A model generated the notes under the pieces. The model did not search any database, was not told where the DNA came from, and was given only the letters and a program-made list of their open reading frames with translations. A program made the translations under genes and the position numbers. Positions 1-9,190 of a DNA stretch of 64,000 nt are shown here, one piece after another; within the stretch, counting starts at the first letter, position 1; the number at the start of each line of letters is the position of its first letter. Location of the stretch: positions 55,090 through 119,089 of the forward strand of contig NVXI01000001.1 in the NCBI GenBank assembly GCA_002747015.1, in the 5' to 3' direction. The DNA is from Zetaproteobacteria bacterium. GTDB lineage: Bacteria > Pseudomonadota > Alphaproteobacteria > Micavibrionales > Micavibrionaceae.

Positions 1-611
1 CTGGTAAAGCATCAGAGATTATTGTTGTAACAATCGGCCCTGAAAAAGCGCAGGAACAAATCCGTAGTGCGATGGCCATTGGTGCTGATCGCGGCATATT
101 AGTGAAAACAGATACCCCAATCGATCTTGGCGGGGTTGAACCTCTAGCCGTGGCGAAAACATTGAAAGCCCTCATAGAAAAAGAAAACCCTGATCTTGTC
201 ATTATGGGCAAACAATCCATTGATGATGATTCTAGTCAAACAGGACAAATGCTGGCCGCTCTTCTTGGCTGGGCACAAGGGACTTTTGCATCAAAGTTGG
301 ATATTAATGACGGAAAAATTCAAGTCACACGCGAGATTGACGGTGGCTTAGAAACCTTAGAGCTGATATCACCGGCGATCATCACAACAGACTTACGTCT
401 TAATGAACCCCGATATGCTAAGCTCCCTGATATTATGAAGGCCAAGAAAAAACAATTGGATATTATTGAGCCGTCCGAACTTGGTGTCGATTATACTCCA
501 CGCCTAGAAATAATTTCAGTCAATGAACCACCTGTCAGGCAAGGCGGCATTAAAGTCGATAGCGTAGATGCACTGATCGATAAACTTAAAAATGAAGCAA
601 AAGTGATATAG
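1..611 (+). CDS. etfB: Electron transfer flavoprotein subunit beta, 5' end cut by the window
   Basis: EtfB is the AMP-binding beta subunit of the soluble electron transfer flavoprotein, which passes electrons from acyl-CoA and other dehydrogenases to the quinone pool through ETF-ubiquinone oxidoreductase. The frame is open from base 3, and the first residues (ASEIIVVTIGPEKAQEQ) already match the family, so the N-terminus lies outside the window. About 203 codons remain of a usual length near 250. The segment GADRGILV and the stretch MGKQSIDDDSSQTGQMLA are typical of the nucleotide-binding core. It ends 11 bases before etfA, with which it clearly forms an operon. Confidence 0.95.
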   Translation, partial: GKASEIIVVTIGPEKAQEQIRSAMAIGADRGILVKTDTPIDLGGVEPLAVAKTLKALIEKENPDLVIMGKQSIDDDSSQTGQMLAALLGWAQGTFASKLDINDGKIQVTREIDGGLETLELISPAIITTDLRLNEPRYAKLPDIMKAKKKQLDIIEPSELGVDYTPRLEIISVNEPPVRQGGIKVDSVDALIDKLKNEAKVI

Positions 612-622
612 GAAAACAAATA

Positions 623-1552
623 ATGAGCATACTTATCCTTGCAGAGCATGATAATACGAACATTAAATCAGCGACCTTAAATACAATTGGTGCGGCCAGT
701 AAAATAGGTGGAGATATCCATATATTGGTTGCCGGCTCAAATTGTGATGCCGTCGCCCAAGAGGCCGCTCAAATTTCTGGTGTGACAAAAGTGATCAAGG
801 CCGATTCTGCCTCCCTAGAACATCCAATCGCAGAGAATATTGCCCCAATCCTCGTGGATCTGGCATCTAACTATTCACATATCCTTGCACCTGCCACAAC
901 ATTTGGCAAAAACATCCTTCCACGTGCGGCGGCCTTACTCGATACACAACAAATATCAGATATAATCTCTGTCGAATCTGCCGATACGTTCAAACGTCCT
1001 GTCTATGCAGGCAATGCAATTGCAACGGTGAAATCATCCGATGCAATCAAACTGATTACTGTTCGCGGAACAACATTCGATGCGGTGAAAACATCCGGTG
1101 GCAACGCCTCTATCGAGGATTATTCAGCCCAAGAAGCCACGAACCTTACAACCTTTGTTAAAGCCGAGCTCTCCGTTTCTGAACGTCCGGAACTTACCGC
1201 TGCGAAAATCGTAGTGTCTGGTGGACGTGGCCTAGGATCAGAAGAAAACTTCAAAATCATCGAGAATCTCGCAGATAAACTTGGCGCCGCCATTGGCGCA
1301 TCACGCGCGGCAGTTGATGCAGGGTATGTTCCCAACGACTACCAAGTCGGACAAACAGGTAAGATCGTTGCACCCGACCTTTATATTGCCGTCGGAATTT
1401 CTGGCGCCATCCAACATTTGGCTGGTATGAAGGGATCTAAAGTTATTGTTGCGATTAACAAAGACGAAGATGCACCAATATTCTCTGTTGCAGATTATGG
1501 ACTTGTTGCAGATTTATTTGACGTCGTGCCAGAATTAACAGAGAAGCTCTAA
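623..1552 (+). CDS. etfA: Electron transfer flavoprotein subunit alpha
   Basis: EtfA pairs with EtfB and carries most of the FAD-binding site. The 309-residue length is normal. The C-terminal FAD domain is clear: [12 protein letters not shown] (about residues 198-209), [11 protein letters not shown], the [16 protein letters not shown] segment and the late [17 protein letters not shown] motif. A purine-rich GGAAAAC precedes the ATG by a few bases. It lies directly behind etfB, so the two subunits are probably co-translated. A convergent small gene begins 6 bases beyond its stop, and I see no convincing terminator between them. Confidence 0.97.
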   Translation: MSILILAEHDNTNIKSATLNTIGAASKIGGDIHILVAGSNCDAVAQEAAQISGVTKVIKADSASLEHPIAENIAPILVDLASNYSHILAPATTFGKNILPRAAALLDTQQISDIISVESADTFKRPVYAGNAIATVKSSDAIKLITVRGTTFDAVKTSGGNASIEDYSAQEATNLTTFVKAELSVSERPELTAAKIVVSGGRGLGSEENFKIIENLADKLGAAIGASRAAVDAGYVPNDYQVGQTGKIVAPDLYIAVGISGAIQHLAGMKGSKVIVAINKDEDAPIFSVADYGLVADLFDVVPELTEKL

Positions 1553-1558
1553 AACCTC

Positions 1559-1897
1559 TTAAAGAGTAGGTATAGACACTGCTTGCAGCGGAATTTCTGG
1601 TGTATGATCTGTGCGCACCAGCACACCCTTGTCATCCATGTAACCAAGATATTGATATGATTCTGGTTCCGCAGCTAAGGGGACTTCATCAGACGCAGGA
1701 ACGACTGCGCCATTAACACCTATAGAGCACCCCCCAACAAAACTAACATCAGCACTCTTACCAAACTCATCAAGAACTCGAACGGTTTGCGTACCATTCA
1801 AATTTAAATCCGCCTCTTTCGAATAAAAAACATGCGGAAGATCCTGCACCTTAGGAGTACGATTTATAATTTTTTGCATTTCTTTATCTAGTGCCAT
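1559..1897 (-). CDS. Hypothetical protein, 112 residues
   Basis: I do not recognise this protein. It has no signal peptide, membrane segment or cysteine-pair motif. It begins with a charged helix (MALDKEMQKIINRTPK), followed by a beta-rich region with VRVLDEFG, VSFVGGCSIGVNGAVV and YLGYMDDKGVLVRTD. The composition looks coding and the gene fills the gap between etfA (convergent) and the pentapeptide-repeat gene upstream on the same strand. The ribosome-binding site is weak. A small soluble conserved hypothetical protein is the safest description. Confidence 0.6.
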   Translation of the reverse strand: MALDKEMQKIINRTPKVQDLPHVFYSKEADLNLNGTQTVRVLDEFGKSADVSFVGGCSIGVNGAVVPASDEVPLAAEPESYQYLGYMDDKGVLVRTDHTPEIPLQAVSIPTL

Positions 1898-1929
1898 ACA
1901 GCCATTGTATCACAATATCAGGTCAGTTT

Positions 1930-3213
1930 TCAAGCATCAGACTTCATCTTGAAGACTGGGCGACTAGGGTCACGATCAAAAGTGGCACCCTCAGTGCGCG
2001 CATGATCCAACTGGGTGTTTTCCAACACCGCACCAGTAAAGTCAGCCCCCCTCAAATCTGCATCTGTAAAATCTACATACGCTAGGTTCGCGCCCACAAA
2101 AACAGCATCCTTAAGCTGCGCACCAGAAAAATCCGCATAACAAAAACGTGAGTTTTCAAAATTACATGGGTTAAAACGACTGGTTCCACCAGCACCTAAC
2201 ATTAGAGCAATGCAATTTGCACCCTTTAAATTCGCATGTGAAAAATTTGCATTTTTAAAAGAAGAGCCGCGCAAGTCAGCTGCCTCTAAATCACAGCTTC
2301 TAAAGTCCGAACCGTCCAATACAGCACTTTGCAATTGTACCTGATAAAGATTCAGCCCAAAAAACTTAGTTTCAATGGCTTTTATTGCAGTTAGTCTTTC
2401 TTGCTTTAAAGTACCTAAAGCGCGTAAATCCACACTGCTAAGATCCAGCTGCTCACCATCCTTACCTTTACTTTCTAACCACATATAGTGACGTTCTAAT
2501 AATTTTTGCAAAGGTTCAGACAAGTCAGATACAGCAACACCAACATTATCATCCGTTATGGCATCGGAGAGATCCATGCCAACATCCCTCATTACACTTA
2601 CATCCACCCCCGTAAAAATAGTAGATTTAATATTTGCCCCATTAAGTTGCACACCCTCAATATTCACATTCGATAAATTCGCACCCTCTAAACTCGCGCC
2701 ACGCATATCGGAATTCGACAAGTCTGCACCAACGAGCATAGCATCGGAAAAGTCCGCATTCGCCGCCATAGAGCCAGCCAACCTTGCTCCACTTAGATTT
2801 GCCCCTTTAAAGTTAACGGCCTTAGTATTCACGGAAAAATCCCCTGCAGAAGCCATACCTCCACGGCGCAAATCTGCAGATTCAAGATCGGCACCTTCCA
2901 AATTTGCATTTTCAATGCGTGCACCACGTAAATCAGAGCGCACAAAAACAGTGTTAAATAAATTAGAATTACTTAGATCACAAGCATAGAGAGAGGCTTC
3001 TTGAAAATTTGCATACGATAAATTCATGTCATTCATTAAACATGCTGTGAAATTGGCCTGTTTGAGGTCTTTTCCCTCAAGAGATAACCCCCGCATATCC
3101 ATATTATCCAACATGGCGCGGCGCCCACCTATTCTTCCACCCAAAAATCGACCATGCAAATCAACCATAGCATTAAGCTGATCTTGTGAAATCTTTTGTT
3201 GCCCTTGCTGCAT
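1930..3213 (-). CDS. Pentapeptide-repeat protein
   Basis: Most of the 427-residue protein is built of A(D/N)LXX-type five-residue repeats (for example ANLEGADLESADL, ANLSGARL, ADLSNSDM, ADLRGADF), which fold into a right-handed quadrilateral beta-helix. There are two repeat blocks separated by a non-repeat linker containing LQKLLERHYMWLES. The N-terminal LHGRFLGGRIGGRRA segment precedes the repeats. No signal peptide is seen, so it is probably cytoplasmic. Function in such proteins is rarely predictable, and some mimic DNA. I chose the ATG at 3213, preceded by GGTGGG, because the upstream extension to 3291 is hydrophobic and unlike the family. Confidence 0.85.
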   Translation of the reverse strand: MQQGQQKISQDQLNAMVDLHGRFLGGRIGGRRAMLDNMDMRGLSLEGKDLKQANFTACLMNDMNLSYANFQEASLYACDLSNSNLFNTVFVRSDLRGARIENANLEGADLESADLRRGGMASAGDFSVNTKAVNFKGANLSGARLAGSMAANADFSDAMLVGADLSNSDMRGASLEGANLSNVNIEGVQLNGANIKSTIFTGVDVSVMRDVGMDLSDAITDDNVGVAVSDLSEPLQKLLERHYMWLESKGKDGEQLDLSSVDLRALGTLKQERLTAIKAIETKFFGLNLYQVQLQSAVLDGSDFRSCDLEAADLRGSSFKNANFSHANLKGANCIALMLGAGGTSRFNPCNFENSRFCYADFSGAQLKDAVFVGANLAYVDFTDADLRGADFTGAVLENTQLDHARTEGATFDRDPSRPVFKMKSDA

Positions 3214-3296
3214 ATTTACCCACCCATTGAGAAGAACTAAACGGAAGTAACAGCCTAACACATATTGTGTTAATAAATTGCATAAATACAAGCGTG

Positions 3297-3899
3297 TTAA
3301 TGGGCCTTCGTGATTAAATCCATGAAATCAATAATTACCCTATCATGCCAAAATGCTTCACCATGTATTTTATACAAAATACGTCCCGATGGGCTAATAA
3401 GTAAGGTCATTGGTAACTTTTCAATATTAAAAGCATTTTGTAGTTCCAAATTATAATCGATATAATTCGCAATATGTTCAACATCATAACGCGCCGTAAA
3501 ACTAGCAACTTTGGATAAGTTATTTTTTGAATCAATAGACACAGCCACAATTCGCCACTTACTATCATATGCAAAAGTTTTATCCAAACGTCTAAGAGAG
3601 GGCAGTTCTCGAACACAAGGGGCACACCACGTCGCCCAAACATTTAAGATCGTATATTTACCATTACTGTCACTTAAATCTACAATACCGCCATCAGGTG
3701 CAGCAACATTAATAGATGGTAAGTAAACTCTATTATTATAGGATTCAATACTTTTAAACTTAGATGCTACTTTTACTTCAGCACTAATCAACTTATTCCT
3801 ATTATGAATACTACTTGCAGCAGTATATACAGCAAAAACGAGCGCAATTGCGCCAACCCAGTAAAACCGCGTAACCAAACCCTGAGGAACATCGCCCAT
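3297..3899 (-). CDS. TlpA-like membrane-anchored thioredoxin-fold protein
   Basis: This is a 200-residue thiol-disulfide oxidoreductase of the TlpA/ResA type. Residues 12-28 form an N-terminal membrane anchor, and the thioredoxin domain follows with the active site W91-C92-A93-P94-C95 in the context NVWATWCAPCVRELPSL. The later LPMTLLISPSGRI segment carries the cis-proline region. Such proteins usually reduce periplasmic cysteines, for example during cytochrome c assembly, but no cytochrome gene is adjacent here, so the partner is unknown. The next gene downstream on the same strand encodes the pentapeptide-repeat protein. Confidence 0.88.
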   Translation of the reverse strand: MGDVPQGLVTRFYWVGAIALVFAVYTAASSIHNRNKLISAEVKVASKFKSIESYNNRVYLPSINVAAPDGGIVDLSDSNGKYTILNVWATWCAPCVRELPSLRRLDKTFAYDSKWRIVAVSIDSKNNLSKVASFTARYDVEHIANYIDYNLELQNAFNIEKLPMTLLISPSGRILYKIHGEAFWHDRVIIDFMDLITKAH

Positions 3900-3920
3900 A
3901 AACTTTCCTTACATTGTTTC

Positions 3921-3951
3921 CCCTAATTAGTTCAGTTTAGGGTTTATTTTT
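3921..3951 (+). terminator. Terminator-like hairpin in the leader of the lptM-lysA group
   Basis: CCCTAA (3921-3926) can pair with TTAGGG (3937-3942) around a 10-base loop, and TTTATTTTT follows directly. No plus-strand gene lies upstream (the neighbouring gene is on the minus strand), so if it works it would act on transcripts heading into the lipoprotein gene and lysA, as a leader attenuator. The stem is short and the assignment is tentative. Confidence 0.3.
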
Positions 3952-3991
3952 CCTTCATTACGATATACACAAGTTATGTAGAACCTATGGA

Positions 3992-4186
3992 ATGAATAAT
4001 ATGATGACTAATAAAAAGAAATTATTACACATATTTTTATATGCAAATATATTCTTACTCTGCGCATGTGGTGTCAAGCCCCCATATGTCGACCCTCCCC
4101 AAGGTGTAAAACATGACACATTTCCACACGCCTATCCAGACCCCAGAACAGAACCCCAACCTGGTCTAGAGAAAAAAAATTACTAA
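3992..4186 (+). CDS. Small lipoprotein, LptM (YifL)-like
   Basis: A 64-residue lipoprotein. A lysine-rich start and hydrophobic stretch (LLHIFLYANIFLL) lead to the lipobox L23-C24-A25-C26. The mature N-terminus CGVKPPYVDPP resembles the CG-x-K-GP-x-x-x-PP pattern of LptM/YifL. In many proteobacteria the lptM gene lies just before lysA, exactly as here (22 bases). LptM of Escherichia coli associates with the LPS translocon LptDE. That role is inferred here from sequence and position only. Two further ATG codons at 4001 and 4004 are possible starts. Confidence 0.7.
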   Translation: MNNMMTNKKKLLHIFLYANIFLLCACGVKPPYVDPPQGVKHDTFPHAYPDPRTEPQPGLEKKNY

Positions 4187-4208
4187 ATTACAAAATCAAG
4201 AGATTACA

Positions 4209-5477
4209 ATGACTGGTTTTACCGAAAAAAACGGCATTTTGCATGTTGATAATATCCCATTACCTGATATCGCAGCACAATATGGAACACCTTGTTATGT
4301 CTATAGCGCGTCCGTAATTAAAGCCCAATTCAATGCATTAAAAACCGCGATGCTTTCAGCTCTTCCTGCGGATCGCCAGCCATTATTATGCTATGCCTGC
4401 AAGGCCAATACAAACCTTGCCATATTAAAGTTATTACAAACACTCGGCTCTGGCCTAGAAATTGTCTCAGAAGGTGAACTCTTCAAAGGTCTAAAAGCTG
4501 GTTTCACAGGCAATAACATCATTTCCACTAGTTTTGGGAAGAATGAAGATGAAATCAAAGCATGCTTGAAAGCGGATATATTACAATTCAATATTGAAGC
4601 ACCAGAAGAACTGGAAAACGTCAATAAATTTGCAGCAGAAATGAACAAATGCGCAAATGTTGTCTTTCGCCTAAATCCAAACCTCAGTGGCGGTGGACAT
4701 AATAAAATCTCTACAGGGCGCAAAGAAGATAAATTTGGCAATACTGCAGAAGATATCCTCACATTGTACAAACGCGCTGAAGACATGAGCAATGTTAACC
4801 CGGTTGGACTTGCTATCCATATTGGCTCTCAAATTTCTCAAGTTGAGGTGTTTAAACCTGGTTTTGAAAAAATGGCAGAGCTAGTCCAAATTCTACGCGC
4901 CCAAGGACATACTGTGACCCACACAGACATTGGTGGTGGATTCCCTATTGTATATGACAATGAGAAAAACCTTGACCTTGATGCTTATGCACGATGGGTA
5001 CGCGATATCATCTTGCCATTAAACACACAAATACAAATGGAACCAGGACGTTACATGGTTGGCAACGCTGGAGTTCTACTCACAAAAGCCCAATACATAA
5101 AAACAACACCATCCAAAAAATTTATTGTCTTAGATGCCGCAATGAATGATTTAATTCGTCCAACACTATATGAGGCATATCACGCAATCCACCCTGTAAC
5201 AGGGCATAACGCGCAGATAGAAACCTATGATGTTGTTGGCCCAATCTGCGAAAGCGGCGATGTCTTTGCAAAAAACCGCCAAATGCCTATGGTCAATAAA
5301 GATGATCTTGTGGTCATACAATCCTCTGGCGCATATGGGTTTGCAATGGCATCAAATTACAACACCCGCCCATTACCTCCTGAGATCATGGTTGATGGAG
5401 ACAAAATTGCTCTTATCAACAAGAGGCAAACTCTAGAAGAGATCATAGCAAGGGAAACCATCCCCGAGTGGCTATAA
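4209..5477 (+). CDS. lysA: Diaminopimelate decarboxylase
   Basis: LysA is a PLP enzyme that decarboxylates meso-diaminopimelate to L-lysine. The 422-residue length is normal for the fold III decarboxylases. The PLP lysine is K65 in CYACKANTNLAILK. Other family marks are SGLEIVSEGEL, the HIGSQI motif, the glycine loop THTDIGGGFPI, the arginine of EPGRYMVGNAG and the catalytic cysteine of VVGPICESGDVF. The gene starts 22 bases after the small lipoprotein gene and is followed by the DUF4175 gene. The dapF gene, which supplies the meso isomer, is at the other end of this window. Confidence 0.97.
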   Translation: MTGFTEKNGILHVDNIPLPDIAAQYGTPCYVYSASVIKAQFNALKTAMLSALPADRQPLLCYACKANTNLAILKLLQTLGSGLEIVSEGELFKGLKAGFTGNNIISTSFGKNEDEIKACLKADILQFNIEAPEELENVNKFAAEMNKCANVVFRLNPNLSGGGHNKISTGRKEDKFGNTAEDILTLYKRAEDMSNVNPVGLAIHIGSQISQVEVFKPGFEKMAELVQILRAQGHTVTHTDIGGGFPIVYDNEKNLDLDAYARWVRDIILPLNTQIQMEPGRYMVGNAGVLLTKAQYIKTTPSKKFIVLDAAMNDLIRPTLYEAYHAIHPVTGHNAQIETYDVVGPICESGDVFAKNRQMPMVNKDDLVVIQSSGAYGFAMASNYNTRPLPPEIMVDGDKIALINKRQTLEEIIARETIPEWL

Positions 5478-5538
5478 ACAGGGGAGAACCTGAAAAAAAA
5501 TATGGGTTCATGCGGTAAAACAAGATATCCTCTTATCT

Positions 5539-8249
5539 ATGCTTGACCCACTAGATTTTGAAAATCGGCCATTTCTGGATACCCTGTCTAAAAAACGCAG
5601 GAAAACAGCCCTCATTCTAACTCTAGAGAACATAACGCTACATTTCTGGCGATTGTTTTTTTGGATACTTTTGTTTTCTGGTCTTTGGATGCTGGATATT
5701 CCAAAATTTTTTGGACAAATCATCAATATAGCGACATCATTATCTTTTCTGATAGGCTCATTTTACTTAATTCGTAAAGATGTTTTATCCTTCACCTTTC
5801 CAAACACAAGAACCATTGATAAAGCGCTAGAAGAACGGAGCACTCTGCCTCAAGGACATCTTTCAATCCTAAGTGATACATTGGCAAATCCCAAAACACA
5901 TGAAACACGTAATCTATGGAATTTTGCACAAAGAAGAATACTGCACTCGCTCTACACTCTAAGAACTCCGAATACACGCGCAATTTTATCACGAGAAGAT
6001 CCCTCAGCGCTCAGATTTATTGCCCTGCTTCTTTTCATATCAGGCCTAATGGTTTCAGGCACACAATGGCAATCAAAGATCAAAAACGGCCTATTTCCAA
6101 TTAATTTCTCCTACACAGTTTCACAAGGAAAAAGCACAAATATATGGATATCTCCCCCGCTATATACAGGCATAGAGAAAATACATTTGACCGGGTATGG
6201 TTCTTACAAAGATGTTTTAGAAATCCCAGAAAACAGTGAAATAAGGATTCGCCTACACAGTATCTTTGGAGAATATGCTCCTCCTTACCTTCTACAGGGA
6301 CAAACAAGCACGCAAATGGATTATCTAGGCGCGGGTCTTTATAGTATTGAAACCACAATCAAACGCGGCGATAAACTCTCCATTTGGCAAGCATACATCC
6401 CACGCGCCAGCTGGCGGTACAATTACATCATTGATACCCCACCTGAAATATATAGTGACGTACCACCCCCCCCCTTGGAGAAGATATTACGCAGCAAGAA
6501 CACACCGAAGAACCGCAACTCATCATACCCGAGTTAGAAACAAATATAGACACTGCACTAACCCCCAAAAAGCCCCTATACGAATTTTTTGGCAAAGATA
6601 GAGTTCGCTTTCCACTATTAGTCACAGATGATTACGGCGTAAAAGAATTATCTATGCGCATGGATATCGATGAAATCGTAGAAGATCGTCCACTTGGCAC
6701 ATATACAGAAGAAACACGCCTCATCATGTCGCAGGCAGGCACAGATTTCAAAATATCGCCGACATTCGATATGACATGGCACACATGGGCAGGATTGCCT
6801 GTCACCTTTGAATTCAAAGCCATAGACCATAAAGGACAAGACGCGCATTTAGAAAAAATACACCTAATTTTACCTGAACGGAAATTCGAACACCCAATGG
6901 CTAAATCCCTGATTGCCATGCGCAAACGTTTAGCATGGAACTATAAAGGCGACCTTCTTGAAATAGCGGAAAATTTAAAAACACTACTGAATGCACCAGA
7001 TTACTTTCAAAATGATCCTGTGATTTATCTTGCGATAAAAACAGCAAGCAGCCGCCTATCCCTCGTGAACGGCAAAAAAGAAAATATTAAAAAGCAAGCG
7101 GCGAAGGAGATTATAAAACTACTGTGGAATGCTGCGATAGTTGTAGAAGATGGAAACCTATCACTTGCACTGAAAGAGCTACGCGATGCACAACGTGCAT
7201 TAGAAAACGCAATGAGCGACCCCAATACCAGCGAAGATGAAATTTCAAGACTTATGGATAATTTGCGTGAAAAAATGTCCAACTACTTCGCAGAAATGCA
7301 ACGGGACATACAAAAACGGATGGCAGATGGTGAAGAATTCCCAGAGCTTTCCGCCGATAATTTTGCACAAATAATTTCGCCCGATGCACTCTCAAAACTC
7401 ATGGAAGAAATAGAATCTGCCCTTCGCAATGGTGATGAGAAAAAAGCGCAAGAACTTATGTCCCAGTTACAGCGCATGATGGAAATGATGGATGGAGAAA
7501 TGTCTCCAAACCTTCCCATGGATATGCAAGCGATGCGCGAAGGTATTAATGAATTACAAGAATTGATAGAGCGTCAAGAAATACTATTGAGCCAAACGCA
7601 AAAGCAAGCAAAAATGAAACGCATCTTAGATGGGCGTAAAAAAATTGCACCACATTCAACGCCAACTCTTAAAGAAATGCTCAAAGATTTTGGTATGGAA
7701 AATGTTCCCCCCACTCCCGATCAACAGGAACAAACGCCGCCCTATAAGGCTTCAAAGCTTGCCGTTGATACCCAACCTAATAAAGTTGAACAAGAATCAT
7801 TACGTTATATTCTAGGACAGCTCATGCTTGATATTTCAGAAAAAATAGACGAAATCCCGGAGACCATGGGACTTGCAGAGCAGGAAATGCGCGACTCTGA
7901 ACAAGCATTGGAAAACAACAGCCCCTCAACATCCATTCCACATCAGGAAAAAGCCATCACATACCTGAAAGATGCACAAGAAGATCTTAACCAGAAGCTA
8001 AGACAGCGTATGAAACAAATGATTGGTATCGGTATGGGGCGTTCTCAGAAATACGATCCACTTGGCCGCCCTTATGGTGGTGAAGAAGAGGCCGATGGCA
8101 AGCCTAATGGTTCCCGTGTGAAGGTGCCTGATGCTCTTCAGAAGAAACGGATTGATGAGATTTTGAAGACTCTGCGTGATCGCTCTGGTGATTTTGGGCG
8201 TCCTGCTGATGAACTGAATTACTTTCGCCGTCTCCTACGTCAATTCTAG
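5539..8249 (+). CDS. TIGR02302/DUF4175 family membrane protein, split by a frameshift at a C tract
   Basis: Together the two parts encode about 900 residues of the alphaproteobacterial DUF4175 family that commonly follows lysA. Its function is not known. The first part (5539-6537) has membrane segments near residues 36-50 and in the 150s-170s. At 6466-6474 there is a run of nine C. The first frame continues only 20 codons beyond the run, while the -1 frame is open from the run onward (beginning LGEDITQQEHTEE) through the long helical region to the conserved end VKVPDALQKKRIDEILK ... LNYFRRLLRQF. One additional C would restore a single frame. Sequencing error, a true mutation or slippage are all possible. 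Its last 146 bases overlap the convergent zinc-ribbon gene. Confidence 0.85.
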
Positions 8250-9108
8250 ATAAAAGTGCAAAACGAATCTGCAAATGAAGTACATCTTGATTATGTACGT
8301 CCTCCCCATGCTCATCCTCATGATCTACCTCTCGCTCATTTCCAACGTCGGCAGTTTCATGAGATTTACTTTTATAATAAATAGAATGAAAAGACAGGCT
8401 AGCCTCCGCCTCAAGAATATCCATCGGTGGCTGTATATACCATTGCGTGATTGGCACACCGGAAGGATCAAGAAGAGACGCCTCAATAACAGGCACACTT
8501 ACTGATACGGACTCCAAATTAATAATACGGCCACTCACGGTAATCGTTTCTCCATTATCCTCGACAGCCAATTGATCAAAAACCAAGCCTTCCCCCGGTA
8601 TTTCCATATAAATACCAAACAAGTTATAAAATGCTTGCATTGACGGACGATTGTTCATCATAGAAGTACTGTTACTAAGTAAAAAAGATAAAATAAGAAC
8701 AAAAACAGTCGCTGCGATACCATAACCAAGAAGCTGACTCTTAGAACCTACTCCATGAGATTCTACAGCACGCTTGATATGTTTTAATGATATTTCCCTA
8801 TGTATACTCTCAGGTAATGGCTGTTCCTCATGTTCTGGCTCTTCAGCATCCACAAGATCAACTTCATAGAAACCATCTTCACCCTCCTCCTCTTCGATAT
8901 CACCTAAAACCACATCTTCTTCGATATCACCTAAAACGGCATCTTCTTCGAAATCTCCTAAAGCGACATCGTTTTCTGGCTCTATGCTTTCAGACTCCTG
9001 AAACCATATTTCCGAACATGATGAGCACTTAACCTTACGCCCCTTATCACCGATAAGATCATCATCTATCTTAAATTGACCATTACAATTGGGACAAGTC
9101 AGAATCAT
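8104..9108 (-). CDS. MJ0042-type zinc-ribbon, single-span membrane protein (DUF3426-like)
   Basis: The 334-residue protein starts with the zinc ribbon C5-x2-C8 ... C28-x2-C31 (MILTCPNCNGQF, KCSSCSEIW). A very acidic linker with three copies of a nine-residue repeat follows, then one membrane span (YGIAATVFVLILSFLLS), then a beta-rich outer domain (TITVSGRIINLESVSV) like DUF3426. The role is unknown. The start at 9108 puts the zinc ribbon at the very N-terminus. The upstream extension is not family-like. The histidine-rich C-terminal tail of roughly 50 residues is read antisense through the conserved end of the DUF4175 gene, which is unusual. It is divergent from the secreted-protein/ftsEX group. 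Confidence 0.82.
   Translation of the reverse strand: MILTCPNCNGQFKIDDDLIGDKGRKVKCSSCSEIWFQESESIEPENDVALGDFEEDAVLGDIEEDVVLGDIEEEEGEDGFYEVDLVDAEEPEHEEQPLPESIHREISLKHIKRAVESHGVGSKSQLLGYGIAATVFVLILSFLLSNSTSMMNNRPSMQAFYNLFGIYMEIPGEGLVFDQLAVEDNGETITVSGRIINLESVSVSVPVIEASLLDPSGVPITQWYIQPPMDILEAEASLSFHSIYYKSKSHETADVGNEREVDHEDEHGEDVHNQDVLHLQIRFALLSRIDVGDGESNSVHQQDAQNHQSDHAESSKSHQSVSSEEHQAPSHGNH
8891..8971. repeat. Three tandem 27-base repeats inside the zinc-ribbon gene
   Basis: Units begin at 8891, 8918 and 8945, each starting TCTTCGA(T/A)AT and containing CACCTAAAAC or a close variant. On the coding (minus) strand they give three consecutive nine-residue units of the form LGD(I/F)EED(V/A)V, making up the acidic linker between the zinc ribbon and the membrane span. 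The third unit has diverged slightly. Copy number could vary between strains by recombination or slippage without breaking the frame. Confidence 0.8.
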
Positions 9109-9190
9109 TGCAATCCAGTCCTTCTCTTTCACAAGTGAGTTTAGTACATATAAAGGTAAGCTGAGCAAACCCACAACGCAGGAAAGTTAT

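Noticed and set aside
3952..4208. Possible lysine riboswitch ahead of lysA
   Set aside because: The lipoprotein gene occupies almost the whole stretch and no long structured leader is seen.
7025..7519. Long minus-strand open frames inside the DUF4175 gene
   Set aside because: Low-complexity serine-rich products antisense to a clearly coding helical region.
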